This document shows positions 32,375 to 42,844 of a stretch of 64,000 nucleotides of DNA, one piece after another. This DNA comes from Bacteroidales bacterium. Its GTDB lineage: Bacteria; Bacteroidota; Bacteroidia; Bacteroidales; UBA3824. How positions within the stretch are numbered: position 1 is the first letter of the stretch; every line of letters begins with the position of its first letter. Below the pieces are notes generated by a model that saw only the letters and a list, made by a program, of their open reading frames with translations, ran no database searches and was not told the DNA's origin. The stretch is from assembly GCA_016286055.1 (NCBI GenBank), contig JAEERW010000008.1, positions 160,604 to 224,603 on the forward strand. The letters run 5' to 3'. The position numbers and the translations under genes were made by a program.

Positions 32375-34105
32375 TTCTGCATTAATCTTCTGCCTGAAAT
32401 AATCTGTTCCATATCCGCCGAAATCCTTTACCATACCGTCTTTGCCAATAAGAACATAGGCGGGGATGCCAGTGAAACCCCATTTCCGTTTTAGAGCGTC
32501 CACGTCGCTATTGGGAAGACGGTGGTGCAGACCTTTGATAGTAGGTATCAGTTCGTTGTATTCATTTTCGGGCGAAGTCATATCCGCCAAATACATAAAT
32601 ACTACATCTTTATCTTCAAACTCTGCCTTCATCGGCTCCATATCCTTAATTGCGCCACGACAGGGACCGCACCAAGTGTTCCAAAAATCTATCAAAACCA
32701 CTTTGTTTTGGTTGTCTTTCAACAATTCTACCAACAGCGAATCAGCAACGCTTTCACCTTCCTTGTGAGCATAATATCCGCCTCGTTCATTTTCTGCCTC
32801 TGTTTCTCCACGAATTTCAGCGTTTTTTGCCTTGACGTATTTGGCGTAAAACGGGTTGGACATTTTTTCAATTTCTGTTACCAATTCATCAGGAACTGGG
32901 ATGCCTTTGGGTATATAATTGTAACAAATATCATACAACTTGCCAAAATCACAAAAATAACCCTCACCGCCACAAGCAGCCTTCCATTCTTCCGTTACCT
33001 TTTGATTATGTTTTTCAATATAATCTTCTACTGTTTTAATAAAAGCAATCTCCTCGTCAGTGCGCGTGGTGTCTTTCTTCTTCATTTTCTCTACAATTGC
33101 ATCTGCAATGTCTTTCTCTTTAACCGTCAAATGTCCATCGAATAACATATTATCCACCATGTATTGAAAAACGTCTCGTTTGTTGAGATCAGATTTGGAG
33201 AATTTCTCGTTCTCCAAAAAAATCCTACCATCACCAAACCAATTCCAAATATTAAAGATTTGAATCATATCGTATGTGTAAAACATCATAATATGGTCAA
33301 TGTCAAGAATTTTTGGGTAATTGTAATAATTATTGATATCATCCTGAAATTGTGGATTGGCGCAGGCCACGTTGAATTGTTCTCTCCATATTTTCAAATC
33401 TCTAAACGCCCTCGAAAGAATTTCCGCTGTCTGGTATTTCAACATAAGGTGCATATATTCTTTGGCGCGTTTGGTAATGTGCATTGTATCAACCATTTTG
33501 CTATATCGTTCGTGACCGTCTAAAATGTATTTTTTGTACTCCAACATTGTAAAAGTGGCTGCTTTTCTCATAGTGTCGTTGTTGTAAATCAACTCTTTTT
33601 TAAACTTATCATAAAAGGGCAAGTTGAGGGCGTAGTTCAAATCCACGTTCTCACCAGCAAAATAGGGAATCAGTTTTTGATGTTGAGTAATATCGTTGAC
33701 GTCAAAACTTATCTCGATGGTTTTGCCTGCGGCACAAACAACTAATCCATAGAAAAACGAATCAATATCCAAGGTTACAGTTTGATACTTAACAGTCATC
33801 GGCACTTTGATTTCAAAAGTGTGGTCGGGGTTCAACTCTACTGCAACACACTCTTGTCCATAAAAGGGGTTGATGATATAAATTTTCGCAATCATCTTGT
33901 CTTGTGTGTTAACCACTTGCGGATTAAAATTATATATCTTACCCTTTACAATCGCCGGTTTTATCGAAAATTCCTCTTTTTCAAGGCTTTTGCCATTATC
34001 TTTGATTTTGTCGGCGTAATGTTTGATTTTGTAAGGCATTTCGTCCTGCGCCAACATCGTTAGCGGCAATAGGATAGCGGTTAAAATTAATAGCAATTTT
34101 TTCAT
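32363..34105 (-). CDS. TlpA-like thiol-disulfide protein with long N-terminal region
   Basis: Secreted protein of 580 residues with signal peptide MKKLLLILTAILLPLTMLAQ. The C-terminal 130 residues are a thioredoxin-fold TlpA/AhpC-TSA domain with the redox motif WCGPC (478-482) in LIDFWNTWCGPCRG, and GIPAYVLIGKDGMV with the cis-Pro. The preceding 460 residues start with beta-rich segments (IKPAIVKGKIYNFNP, FEIKVPMTVKYQTVTLDID, like DUF4369) and then become helical. This architecture is common in Bacteroidota, where it reduces disulfides of exported proteins or apocytochromes; the link to cytochrome c maturation is a possibility, not shown. Confidence 0.87.
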   Translation of the reverse strand: MKKLLLILTAILLPLTMLAQDEMPYKIKHYADKIKDNGKSLEKEEFSIKPAIVKGKIYNFNPQVVNTQDKMIAKIYIINPFYGQECVAVELNPDHTFEIKVPMTVKYQTVTLDIDSFFYGLVVCAAGKTIEISFDVNDITQHQKLIPYFAGENVDLNYALNLPFYDKFKKELIYNNDTMRKAATFTMLEYKKYILDGHERYSKMVDTMHITKRAKEYMHLMLKYQTAEILSRAFRDLKIWREQFNVACANPQFQDDINNYYNYPKILDIDHIMMFYTYDMIQIFNIWNWFGDGRIFLENEKFSKSDLNKRDVFQYMVDNMLFDGHLTVKEKDIADAIVEKMKKKDTTRTDEEIAFIKTVEDYIEKHNQKVTEEWKAACGGEGYFCDFGKLYDICYNYIPKGIPVPDELVTEIEKMSNPFYAKYVKAKNAEIRGETEAENERGGYYAHKEGESVADSLLVELLKDNQNKVVLIDFWNTWCGPCRGAIKDMEPMKAEFEDKDVVFMYLADMTSPENEYNELIPTIKGLHHRLPNSDVDALKRKWGFTGIPAYVLIGKDGMVKDFGGYGTDYFRQKINAELEK

Positions 34106-34273
34106 TTTTTAGTTTTTTTATAATGTTTGTTTTCCAATAGACAACCAAATTTCCAAAATATTACAGTAAAATGGAGAAAATTTTAAAAAAAAAAATGCGT
34201 ATAGAAAAAAATCTTGCTGAGATGTGTTGAATACGTGATTTTCTTAATCGCCAAAGGAGAGAAAATAATTTTT

Positions 34274-34304
34274 TTTGTTTTTAATCGGCGAATGCCTATT
34301 TTTA
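34274..34304 (+). promoter_or_regulatory. Promoter of asnA
   Basis: TTTG (34274-34277), a 19-base spacer and TATTTTTA (34297-34304) fit the Bacteroidota consensus with one change in the last base of the -7 box; the ATG follows 25 bases later. The rest of the 224-base gap 34106-34329 is AT-rich with no other feature seen. Confidence 0.5.
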
Positions 34305-34329
34305 CGGCGACAAAATTTTTTATGCAATT

Positions 34330-35367
34330 ATGGGAAAACTTATCAAACCCGAACATTACAAACCCATTCTCGATTTGAAACAAACCGAGTTGGGTATCAA
34401 GAGAATCAAGGATTTTTTTGAGAGCAGCCTTTCGGCAGAACTTAAACTTCGCCGTGTTACCGCGCCCCTTTTTGTGTTGAAGGGAACCGGCATCAACGAC
34501 GACCTCAACGGCGTGGAGCGTCCTGTTACGTTCCCTATCAAGGATTTTGGCGACCAAAAAGCCGAAGTGGTTCATTCGCTTGCCAAGTGGAAACGCCTGA
34601 CCCTCGCCGATTATAATATCGAGAGCGGCTACGGAATCTACACCGATATGAACGCCATCCGTCCCGATGAGGAACTCGACAACCTCCATTCGCTCTATGT
34701 AGACCAATGGGATTGGGAACGCCATATCGAACCCCAAGACCGTAACATAGATTTTCTAAAAAACATCGTTAAACGCATCTATTCTGTAATGATAAAAACC
34801 GAATACGTTGTGTACGAGATGTTTCCGCAGATTAAACCCTCGCTGCCCGAAGATATTTTCTTTGTAAGCGCCGAGGAATTGTGCAAAAAATACCCCAACC
34901 TTACACCTCACGAGCGCGAAGACGCCATCTGCCGCGAACACAAGGCTGTGTTTATTATGGGCATTGGTGGCAAACTCTCCGACGGCGAAAAACACGATGG
35001 CCGCGCTCCCGACTACGACGATTGGAGCACTCCTAACTCCGACGGTTTCAAGGGTTTAAACGGCGACATCCTTGTTTGGAACGATATTCTCGGACGTTCG
35101 TTTGAACTTTCGTCGATGGGTGTACGCGTTGACAAAGAGGCACTTTTGCGCCAACTTGAAATCGAAGGCAAAAACGAGCGCAAAGAACTCTATTTCCACA
35201 AACGCCTATTGGACGGCACATTGCCCGAATCAATTGGTGGCGGCATCGGACAGAGCCGTCTCTGTATGTTTTTCCTCAAAAAAGCTCACATCGGCGAAAT
35301 CCAATCATCGCTTTGGAGCGACGAAATGCGTAAAGAGTGCAAACAGGCTAATATACCGCTGATATAA
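34330..35367 (+). CDS. asnA: Aspartate-ammonia ligase (asparagine synthetase A)
   Basis: Cytoplasmic enzyme making asparagine from aspartate, ammonia and ATP through an aspartyl-adenylate; structurally a class II aminoacyl-tRNA synthetase relative. The 345-residue length is standard. Recognisable motifs include LKLRRVTAPLFV, VERPVTFPIKDF, EVVHSLAKWKRLTL, GYGIYTDMNAIRPDE, LYVDQWDWERHI, GRAPDYDDWSTPN, LSSMGVRVD and the motif-3 like GGGIGQSRLCMFFL. It has its own promoter and a strong hairpin terminator, so it is monocistronic. Confidence 0.97.
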   Translation: MGKLIKPEHYKPILDLKQTELGIKRIKDFFESSLSAELKLRRVTAPLFVLKGTGINDDLNGVERPVTFPIKDFGDQKAEVVHSLAKWKRLTLADYNIESGYGIYTDMNAIRPDEELDNLHSLYVDQWDWERHIEPQDRNIDFLKNIVKRIYSVMIKTEYVVYEMFPQIKPSLPEDIFFVSAEELCKKYPNLTPHEREDAICREHKAVFIMGIGGKLSDGEKHDGRAPDYDDWSTPNSDGFKGLNGDILVWNDILGRSFELSSMGVRVDKEALLRQLEIEGKNERKELYFHKRLLDGTLPESIGGGIGQSRLCMFFLKKAHIGEIQSSLWSDEMRKECKQANIPLI

Positions 35368-35387
35368 TACCATTTCTCTATTTAAAG

Positions 35388-35450
35388 CACTTAGTTAATT
35401 AACCTATTATTACATTATGTAATATAAGTAATTAACTAAGTGTTTTTTTT
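35388..35450 (+). terminator. Long-armed terminator of asnA with nested palindrome
   Basis: Perfect 14-base arms CACTTAGTTAATTA (35388-35401) and TAATTAACTAAGTG (35429-35442) followed by T8. Inside the loop lies a second perfect palindrome, ATTACATTATGTAAT (35409-35423). The stem is almost all A-T, unusual for a terminator, but length and T tract support that role. Confidence 0.75.
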
Positions 35451-35506
35451 GATAACTACAAAGATATGTTTTTGGATATTGGACTATAACAAAGAGTATT
35501 TTAAGA

Positions 35507-36652
35507 CTATTTGATATTCAAATAGTCCAATATATCTCCAATAGTATTGCAGATGTATTTTACATCTTCGAGACGGAGTTCGTAGTATAGCGGCAGGCGG
35601 AGGAGCGTGTCCTCGTATTTGTCGCAGTTTTTGAGAGGTGTGCCTTTGTAAGAGTCTTTAAAATAAGGACTTTTGTGCAAACCCAAGTAATGGGTGACGG
35701 CGAGAATCTGTTTTTCGCCAAGGTAGTCGGCTATTTTTTTGCGCTGTTTTGAGTTTTTGCACACTATATAAAATATGTGTCCGTTGCCAGTGGCCTCGGG
35801 CTGATGGAATGGCAGGGCAATGTAGCCTTTGTCTTCAAACGGTTTGAGGAGTTTGTAGTACAAGGTCCACAGTTTGATACGTTTCAATTGAATCTGTCCA
35901 GATTTTTCTATTTGTGCATAGAGAAACGCCGAAGTGAGTTCCGACGGAAGAAACGAACTGCCTATATCAACCCATTGATACTTATTTACTTTGCCACGCG
36001 AAAAATCGGCTCGGTTGGTTCCTTTTTCCCAAATAATTTCGGCACGTGAATAGAGTTTGGGGTCGTTTACCACCAACATTCCGCCTTCGCCGGCAATGAT
36101 ATTCTTGGTTTCGTGAAACGAGAACGTTGCCATAGTGCCGAAACATCCCGCCGCCTTGCCATCGTAATACGAGTCGAAAGCCTGCGCTGCATCTTCAATC
36201 AGCATAATATTGTGGCTTTTGGCAATTTGGCAAATGCGTTTCATCTCGCATACAAATCCTGCATAGTGCACCACTACAATCACCTTGGTCTTGGGAGTGA
36301 TGAGGCGTTCAATTTCGGCGGCATCAATATTGGGATTGTCGGCGCGGCTGTCGGCAAAAACCAACGTAGCGTTTTGACGTGCAAATGCCAAAGCCGTAGA
36401 TACAAAAGTGTATGCGGGCAGAATTACCTCGTCACCCTCTTTTACGCCAGAGAGAATCGCCGCCATTTCAAGAGCGTCGGTGCAGCTCGATGTCATTAAG
36501 CATTTGCCGTAGTGGTACTTATCCTCGAAATAGCGCTGACATTTTTGGGTAAACATACCGTTGCCCGAAATTTTGCCGCTCTTAACGGCATCTCGTATAT
36601 ATTTAATCTCGTTGCCGCAAAGAAACGGCTTATTGTAAGGAATTGGTTCCAT
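35507..36652 (-). CDS. dTDP-4-amino-4,6-dideoxygalactose transaminase-like DegT/DnrJ/EryC1 enzyme
   Basis: PLP-dependent sugar aminotransferase, 381 residues when started at the ATG of MEPIPYNKPFLCGNEIKYI. A TTG six codons upstream is less likely. The opening IPYNKPFLCGNE and KSGKISGNGMFTQKC, then SSCTDALEMAAIL, PAYTFVSTALAFARQNA, IEDAAQAFDSYYDGK and the PLP lysine in FSFHETKNIIAGEGGM, match the RffA/WecE branch that aminates dTDP-4-keto-6-deoxyglucose for surface polysaccharide. No other sugar-nucleotide genes lie beside it apart from an O-acetyltransferase and a YfhO protein downstream on the other strand. Confidence 0.88.
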   Translation of the reverse strand: MEPIPYNKPFLCGNEIKYIRDAVKSGKISGNGMFTQKCQRYFEDKYHYGKCLMTSSCTDALEMAAILSGVKEGDEVILPAYTFVSTALAFARQNATLVFADSRADNPNIDAAEIERLITPKTKVIVVVHYAGFVCEMKRICQIAKSHNIMLIEDAAQAFDSYYDGKAAGCFGTMATFSFHETKNIIAGEGGMLVVNDPKLYSRAEIIWEKGTNRADFSRGKVNKYQWVDIGSSFLPSELTSAFLYAQIEKSGQIQLKRIKLWTLYYKLLKPFEDKGYIALPFHQPEATGNGHIFYIVCKNSKQRKKIADYLGEKQILAVTHYLGLHKSPYFKDSYKGTPLKNCDKYEDTLLRLPLYYELRLEDVKYICNTIGDILDYLNIK

Positions 36653-36721
36653 TTTTTGTTTTGTAATCAATAATTTTATAATTTTACGTGCTGAATTTTA
36701 AAACTCAAACTAAGCACAATT

Positions 36722-39379
36722 GTGATAGCAAAGATAAAAAATTTTGTGGTAAAACACCCCATAGTGGCGGTGATTTTTTTGGTAGTTTTGGCGGGAGTGC
36801 TGTCGATGTACGGTTTTTTCTCGGGCGAATACCTTTTTTATTTTACGGGACTTGCCGATGATTCGTGCTGTTCTCAGATGATAAGTGCAATGCAGGCAGA
36901 ACGTTTGTCATCCGACGGTGGAGCTACTGCTTATACGTTTACCACTGGCATGGGCGACGCTATGGGCAGCGGAAGTTTCAATGTTGAACCCATTTCCTTT
37001 GTGGTTGGCTGGATTAAACGATTTGTTAGCTTGTTTATTTCTTATGATGCAAGTTCGCGTTCGGTTGTGGATTTCTATTTCCAGTTTTTGGTTTCATTTT
37101 TAGGTACTGCTTTGTTTACTTTCTTGTGGCTCAGAACTTTGAATGTGAGCAAATATTCATCTGTGCTATGTTCGTTGATAATGGCGTTTTCGAGTAGCAT
37201 TGTGGTGCTTTCGTTGTGGCGAATCGAAACTTTTGGTTTTAATCTGGCGTTTTATCTCTTTGCATTTGAGCAACTTCTTGTTAAAAAACGTCCATATTTC
37301 TTCCCGTTTGCGGTGCTGATGTTCGCATCTTCACCATTCTTCCTTTATTTAGCCTCTTTATTTTTGTTTATCTATATGATAATGAGGTTTGTTGTTATCA
37401 AGGCACACTTTAAGACAATATTATCTACTTGTATATGGATATTTGTTATGGGGCTTGCGGGTATGTTGGTTGGCTTCCCCGACATTATTAACTCTTTGAT
37501 TACACAACTCAATACGCCGAGGTTTGCTGGAAATGTGGGTTTTTCTACCACTGCTCCATCTAACATATTGCTTACAAGCACTATGGCAATTACCACCATA
37601 CTTCGTTTTTTTGCCCACGACATACCTGGAAACGATTTTTCTTTGAGCGAATGGAACAACTATCTTGAAGCCCCCGCATTCTATACTGGATTGCTTACAT
37701 TGCTGCTTTTGCCTCAGATTTTTCAATTTCTCAACCGTCGCAAACAGATTGCTTACGGCAGTTTCTTGGCGTTTTGGGTAGCTGTGATGATTTTTCCGCC
37801 GTTGCGCCGCGCCATAGTGCTCTACGCTGGTGACTATTACCGCTATGGCATCGACTTTTTTATCACCTTTGCAATGATATTTGTGGCGGCTCAATCGCTC
37901 TCGCTTATCGAGAATCTCAAACGTATAAGCGTTCCTATGCTTGCTGGTTCGTTAGCTGTTTGTATAATAGCTCTTTACGGAGCTGCTAACAGCGAATTGA
38001 TGGTTAATAATTCCACATTAAAGTCTAATGTTGTATATTTTGTTATTGTCTTTTTGGTGCTTCATGCCGGAGTATTGATGTGGAGTGCTAATTGCACCAA
38101 TAGGCAACTATTTAAGATTGTGCAAGTAGTGCTTGTGATGATTGAAGTTACATTTTTAACTTACTCATCGTTCGATGGTCGCGACACAGTATCAAAAATG
38201 GAGTTTGACCTCAATAGAAACGGCATTTATGATGGTACAGAGAAAATTGTAGCCAAAGTAAAAGCGACCGACACTGCGAAGTTTTTCCGTATGGAGAAAG
38301 ATTACAAGTCGTCGCGCCAGATACACTCCAATCTCAACGAGGCGAGTGCCTTGGGTTATTTTGGAACAAAAAATTACTCATCGTTTAACCAACCCTATTA
38401 TGTAAAATTCCTGAGCAACACCGGTCATATAGCACCGCACGTTGAATCTGAAACCCGTTGGATATCAGGTTTTGGTCCCGATCCTCTCGGACTTTCGTTT
38501 GCAGGTATCAAATACTACCTCACCAAAACCGACACTATGGTGGCGCGTATGCCTATTTGTCAGCCTTTCGACACTATTAACGGTATTCGCGTTATCAAAG
38601 TAGACAAAACCCTGCCGCTTGGATTTACTGTCGACCGCTATATTAAAGCTGCTGATTTTAAGAAACTTATTTCTTTCCACATAGAATACGCTCATATCGA
38701 CAATGCCGTTGTTTCGCTCGATTATTTGGGCGTGTCGCCTGCGCAGAAATTTGAGATTGTGGAAAATCTTCGTAAGCTTGTTGGTCGTAACTTTAATGAT
38801 GCCGACAGTCTTTATATGGCAGTTCGTGATGCTGCTCCTGATGTTCCTTGGATGGCGATAGCTCAGAATCTTTATCATAGTTCGATCAACAATTTTATGG
38901 CGAACGAGGCTTTGTTGGCGTCTTTTGTTTACGAAGAGGAGTCGGGTATCGACACTGCACTCTTTACTCAACTTGATATCAACAACACAAATGTGATAAC
39001 TCCTGTAGAGCAATTCTCTACTTCGCTTTTTGATTCTTTATATAATTATGCTAATAGCGAATCTCTTGTAATCACAGATTTTAGGCAGGATAATATCAAT
39101 GGATATTTGAATGTTTCTAAAGATAAGTTTCTTGTATTGACCATACCATACGACAAAAACTGGACACTTACTCTCGACGGTGAGGAAAAAGAACTGAAAC
39201 TCTGCGATTTTGGCTTTACAGGTGCGGAGATTCCCGCTGGTAATCATACTGTTGAGTTGCTGTATCAAAATCAGACTTCCAAAAAGTTCAATACCATAAA
39301 GAAGGTGCTTGTTGTACTACTTTGGGTTGCTGTTGTAGGCATCATTGTTTATCGAAGAAAAAAAGGCATACCGCTCTAA
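36722..39379 (+). CDS. YfhO-family polytopic membrane protein
   Basis: Inner-membrane protein of 885 residues, starting at GTG. The first 480 residues hold about a dozen hydrophobic helices (for example VKHPIVAVIFLVVLAGVLSMYGFF), with conserved loop pieces GMGDAMGSGSFNVEPISFVVGW and LEAPAFYTGLLTLLLLPQ typical of YfhO. A large extracytoplasmic domain follows and a last TM helix (VLVVLLWVAVVGIIVYRRKKG) ends the protein. YfhO proteins have a GT-C-like fold and in Firmicutes help glycosylate lipoteichoic acid; in Bacteroidota the role is unknown, probably transfer of a sugar to a surface polymer. Followed after 21 bases by an acetyltransferase gene, likely the same operon. Confidence 0.85.
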   Translation: MIAKIKNFVVKHPIVAVIFLVVLAGVLSMYGFFSGEYLFYFTGLADDSCCSQMISAMQAERLSSDGGATAYTFTTGMGDAMGSGSFNVEPISFVVGWIKRFVSLFISYDASSRSVVDFYFQFLVSFLGTALFTFLWLRTLNVSKYSSVLCSLIMAFSSSIVVLSLWRIETFGFNLAFYLFAFEQLLVKKRPYFFPFAVLMFASSPFFLYLASLFLFIYMIMRFVVIKAHFKTILSTCIWIFVMGLAGMLVGFPDIINSLITQLNTPRFAGNVGFSTTAPSNILLTSTMAITTILRFFAHDIPGNDFSLSEWNNYLEAPAFYTGLLTLLLLPQIFQFLNRRKQIAYGSFLAFWVAVMIFPPLRRAIVLYAGDYYRYGIDFFITFAMIFVAAQSLSLIENLKRISVPMLAGSLAVCIIALYGAANSELMVNNSTLKSNVVYFVIVFLVLHAGVLMWSANCTNRQLFKIVQVVLVMIEVTFLTYSSFDGRDTVSKMEFDLNRNGIYDGTEKIVAKVKATDTAKFFRMEKDYKSSRQIHSNLNEASALGYFGTKNYSSFNQPYYVKFLSNTGHIAPHVESETRWISGFGPDPLGLSFAGIKYYLTKTDTMVARMPICQPFDTINGIRVIKVDKTLPLGFTVDRYIKAADFKKLISFHIEYAHIDNAVVSLDYLGVSPAQKFEIVENLRKLVGRNFNDADSLYMAVRDAAPDVPWMAIAQNLYHSSINNFMANEALLASFVYEEESGIDTALFTQLDINNTNVITPVEQFSTSLFDSLYNYANSESLVITDFRQDNINGYLNVSKDKFLVLTIPYDKNWTLTLDGEEKELKLCDFGFTGAEIPAGNHTVELLYQNQTSKKFNTIKKVLVVLLWVAVVGIIVYRRKKGIPL

Positions 39380-39400
39380 TAATTATTTAAGTATATTATT

Positions 39401-39925
39401 ATGAATAGTTATGCCTATTATTCTTTTTTGAGTGGAATTGGTTGGAAAATTATGGATCTGATGCCGCCGTTTATAAGATATGTGGTTTTTAAGATTTTTC
39501 TCAAAAAGACTGGACGGCATTTTTATGTGGATTATGGCTCTTATCTTCGCAATATGAACAAAATTAGTTTTGGCAATGGTGTATTCATTAACCGAAGATG
39601 CAGTTTTTTTGCCTCATACCATATTCCTAACGCAGAAATAATACTTGGCGACAATGTTGTAGTGGGTCCCGGCGTAACTTTTTTTGGCGCTGGGCACGAC
39701 TATAAATCGCTTTCACTACCCGACACCGCTAAAACCATCACCGTGGGCAACAACGTATGGATAGGAGGCGGAACAACCATTCTGCCTGGCGTAACAATAG
39801 GAGAGGGGGCTGTTGTGGGTGCATCAAGTGTGGTTTCAAAAGATGTAGAACCATATACCGTGGTTGCTGGCAATCCCGCAAGGATGATAAACAAGAGAGT
39901 TCTTTCTTCCTTAAAAAATACTTAA
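39401..39925 (+). CDS. Hexapeptide-repeat O-acetyltransferase
   Basis: A 174-residue acyltransferase with a left-handed beta-helix (LbH). The repeats run from ISFGNGVFINRRCSF through AEIILGDNVVVGPGVTFFG to ITVGNNVWIGGGTTILPGV and IGEGAVVGASSVVSKDVEPY, ending with VVAGNPARMI, the Maa/LacA/WcaF signature. The catalytic His is in GAGHDYKSL. Acetylates a sugar or glycan, most likely part of surface polysaccharide modification together with the preceding YfhO protein. Confidence 0.88.
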   Translation: MNSYAYYSFLSGIGWKIMDLMPPFIRYVVFKIFLKKTGRHFYVDYGSYLRNMNKISFGNGVFINRRCSFFASYHIPNAEIILGDNVVVGPGVTFFGAGHDYKSLSLPDTAKTITVGNNVWIGGGTTILPGVTIGEGAVVGASSVVSKDVEPYTVVAGNPARMINKRVLSSLKNT

Positions 39926-39944
39926 TAAAAATATATCCTGTTAT

Positions 39945-39979
39945 TTTGTTATGCTTTTTAAAAAAAACATTTAACTTTG
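39945..39979 (+). promoter_or_regulatory. Candidate promoter of leuS
   Basis: TAACTTTG at 39972-39979 is an excellent -7 box; the nearest TTTG (about 39945-39948) is 23 bases away, slightly too far, so the -33 part is uncertain. The ATG of leuS follows 42 bases downstream. Confidence 0.4.
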
Positions 39980-40021
39980 CCGCAAATATAAAAAGCATAC
40001 AGAAGTAAGATATTAAACGTC

Positions 40022-42787
40022 ATGGAATATAATCACCGCGAAATTGAGGCTTATTGGCAGAAATACTGGGACGAGAACGGTACGTTTATAGTTTCAAACA
40101 AATCTGACCGCCCCAAATATTATGTTTTAGATATGTTTCCTTATCCTTCGGGTGCGGGTCTTCACGTAGGACATCCCTTAGGATACATTGCATCAGATAT
40201 TTACAGCCGCTACAAGAGGCTAAAAGGTTTCAACGTGCTTCACCCGATGGGATACGATGCATTCGGTCTTCCGGCCGAGCAGTACGCCATACAAACGGGT
40301 CAGCATCCCGCTGTTACCACCGAAAACAACATAAACCGCTACCGTTCGCAGTTGAAAAAAATCGGCTTCTCTTACGATTGGAGCCGCGAACTGCGCACTT
40401 GCGACCCCAAATATTACAAATGGACTCAGTGGGCTTTCCTTCAAATGTACAACCATTGGTACAACAACGATACCCAGAAGGCTGAGCCTATCGCCACTCT
40501 TACCGCCGAATTTGAACGCAACGGTAATCAGAATGTTAACGCAGCACACAGCGAAGTGCCAGTTTTTCCGGCTGAGGTTTGGAACGGACTCAGCGACGGC
40601 GAAAAAGCCGAAGTAATTGACGCTTACCGACTTGCATACCGTGCAAAAACTATGGTAAACTGGTGTCCAAAACTTGGAACTGTGCTTGCCAACGACGAGG
40701 TGAAAGAAGGTCTTTCGGTTCGTGGCGGTTATCCTGTGGTTCAGAAACCTATGGTTCAATGGCTTTTGAGAGTTTCGGCATACGCAGAAAGATTGCTTGA
40801 AGGTCTCGACCGCATAGATTGGACCGACTCGCTCAAAGAGATGCAGCGCAACTGGATTGGTAGGAGCGAAGGCTGTGAGATGTTTTTCGACATTGCTGAC
40901 AGCGATGTTAAGATGAAGATTTTCACCACCCGTGCCGACACAGTTTATGGAGTAACATTTATGGTGCTTGCTCCCGAAAGCGAGTATGTTGACCAGATAA
41001 CCACAGCCGAATATCGCGAGGCAGTGCAGCAGTATCGCGATGAAGCCGGGAAACGTACCGAGCGCGAACGTATGTCGGATACTCACACAGTTACAGGTCA
41101 GTTTACAGGTGCGTATGCCATCAACCCATTCACCGGTTCACATATTCCTGTTTGGATAAGCGATTATGTTTTGGTTGGATACGGTACAGGTGCTATTATG
41201 GCGGTTCCCGCACACGACAGCCGCGACTATGCTTTTGCAAAGAAATTTGATCTTCCGATAATTCCCTTGATTGAAGGTGCAGACGTTTCCGAACAGTCGT
41301 ATGATGCCAAAGAAGGCATTATGATGAACAGCGGAATGTTTAACGGAATGTCGGTATTGGATGCTAAACAGGCCGCCATCAACGAGGTAGAAAAACTCGG
41401 CATAGGCAACCGCAAGGTCAACTACCGCTTACGCGACGCTATTTTCAGCCGTCAACGTTACTGGGGCGAACCTTTCCCAGTATATTACAAAGACGGACGT
41501 GTGTACACGCTTGATATTACAAAACTTCCGTTAGAGTTGCCCGAAATCGACTCGTTCCTTCCCACCGAAGACGGCGAGCCGCCTTTGAGCCGCGCCACCG
41601 ACTGGAAAACCCCCGAAGGATATCCCTACGAAACAAGCACAATGCCCGGATTCGCAGGTTCATCGGCATATTATTTAAGGTATATGGACCCCGACAACAA
41701 CAACGCCCTCGTGTCGAAAGAGGCAAACGAGTATTGGCAAGATGTTGACCTCTACATTGGAGGCACCGAGCATGCTGTGGGACACCTTATATATTCACGC
41801 TTCTGGAACAAGTTCCTTTTTGACCTTGGCGTGGTTTGCAAAGACGAGCCTTTCAAAAAACTCGTTAACCAAGGTATGATTCAGGGACAGAGCAAGTTTG
41901 TATACCGTATCAAAGGTACAAACCAGTATGTTTCTTACGGACTCAAAGACGATTTCGACACCCAAGAAATTCACGTTGACGTTAACATTGTTAAGAACGA
42001 CATCCTTGATTTGGAAGCCTTCAAACAATGGCGACCCGAATTTGCCGACGCGCAGTTTGTGCTCGAAGACGGAAAATATATCTGCGGCACTGCCATAGAA
42101 AAGATGAGCAAGTCGATGTTCAATGTGGTAAATCCCGACCTCATAGTGGAGCGTTACGGTGCCGACACATTGCGTCTTTACGAAATGTTCCTCGGACCCA
42201 TTCAGCAGTCTAAACCTTGGGACACTGGCGGTATCGAAGGCGTTTACCGATTCCTCAACAAATTCTGGCGTTTGTTTTTCAATGCCGACGGTAATTTTGA
42301 AGTTTCTGACGCACAACCTGTTGAGGCAGAACTCAAAGCACTTAACAAGACCATCAAAAAAGTTGAAAGCGACATTGAGATATTCTCATACAACACAAGC
42401 GTAAGCCAGTTTATGGTTTGCGTAAACGAACTCACATCGCTCAAATGCAACAAACGCGCAATACTCGAACCGTTGGTAATAACCCTTGCGCCTTTTGCAC
42501 CTCACATAGCCGAGGAGTTGTGGAAACAATTAGGACACAGCGAGTCTATTTCTGACGCTGCTTTCCCCACAGTAGATGAGCGTTACACCGTTGACAGCAC
42601 AAAGACATATCCCGTGGCAATCAACGGCAAGACCCGCTTTACACTCGACCTTCCTGTCAACGCCGACAAGGACGAAATTGAAAAAGAAGTCCGCGCCAAC
42701 GACCGTTTCCAAAAACTTATAGAAGGAAAATCAGTTGTAAAGGTGATAATTGTACCTGGCAAGATGGTAAACTTTGTAGTTAAATAG
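40022..42787 (+). CDS. leuS: Leucyl-tRNA synthetase
   Basis: Class I aminoacyl-tRNA synthetase of 921 residues charging tRNA-Leu. HIGH motif in [17 protein letters not shown] (about 40-55) and KMSKS in [14 protein letters not shown] (about 690). The CP1 editing domain is present between them ([32 protein letters not shown]). The insertion around residues 625-690 is a lineage-specific extension found in Bacteroidota. The C-terminal tRNA-binding parts ([22 protein letters not shown]-like [14 protein letters not shown]) end the protein. The window also carries a tRNA-Leu(CAA), its substrate, at 50008-50091. Confidence 0.97.
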   Translation: MEYNHREIEAYWQKYWDENGTFIVSNKSDRPKYYVLDMFPYPSGAGLHVGHPLGYIASDIYSRYKRLKGFNVLHPMGYDAFGLPAEQYAIQTGQHPAVTTENNINRYRSQLKKIGFSYDWSRELRTCDPKYYKWTQWAFLQMYNHWYNNDTQKAEPIATLTAEFERNGNQNVNAAHSEVPVFPAEVWNGLSDGEKAEVIDAYRLAYRAKTMVNWCPKLGTVLANDEVKEGLSVRGGYPVVQKPMVQWLLRVSAYAERLLEGLDRIDWTDSLKEMQRNWIGRSEGCEMFFDIADSDVKMKIFTTRADTVYGVTFMVLAPESEYVDQITTAEYREAVQQYRDEAGKRTERERMSDTHTVTGQFTGAYAINPFTGSHIPVWISDYVLVGYGTGAIMAVPAHDSRDYAFAKKFDLPIIPLIEGADVSEQSYDAKEGIMMNSGMFNGMSVLDAKQAAINEVEKLGIGNRKVNYRLRDAIFSRQRYWGEPFPVYYKDGRVYTLDITKLPLELPEIDSFLPTEDGEPPLSRATDWKTPEGYPYETSTMPGFAGSSAYYLRYMDPDNNNALVSKEANEYWQDVDLYIGGTEHAVGHLIYSRFWNKFLFDLGVVCKDEPFKKLVNQGMIQGQSKFVYRIKGTNQYVSYGLKDDFDTQEIHVDVNIVKNDILDLEAFKQWRPEFADAQFVLEDGKYICGTAIEKMSKSMFNVVNPDLIVERYGADTLRLYEMFLGPIQQSKPWDTGGIEGVYRFLNKFWRLFFNADGNFEVSDAQPVEAELKALNKTIKKVESDIEIFSYNTSVSQFMVCVNELTSLKCNKRAILEPLVITLAPFAPHIAEELWKQLGHSESISDAAFPTVDERYTVDSTKTYPVAINGKTRFTLDLPVNADKDEIEKEVRANDRFQKLIEGKSVVKVIIVPGKMVNFVVK

Positions 42788-42844
42788 CGATATAAAACAA
42801 ATTGACATTCAATCTATTTGTTATAGATATAAAAATCAAATAAA

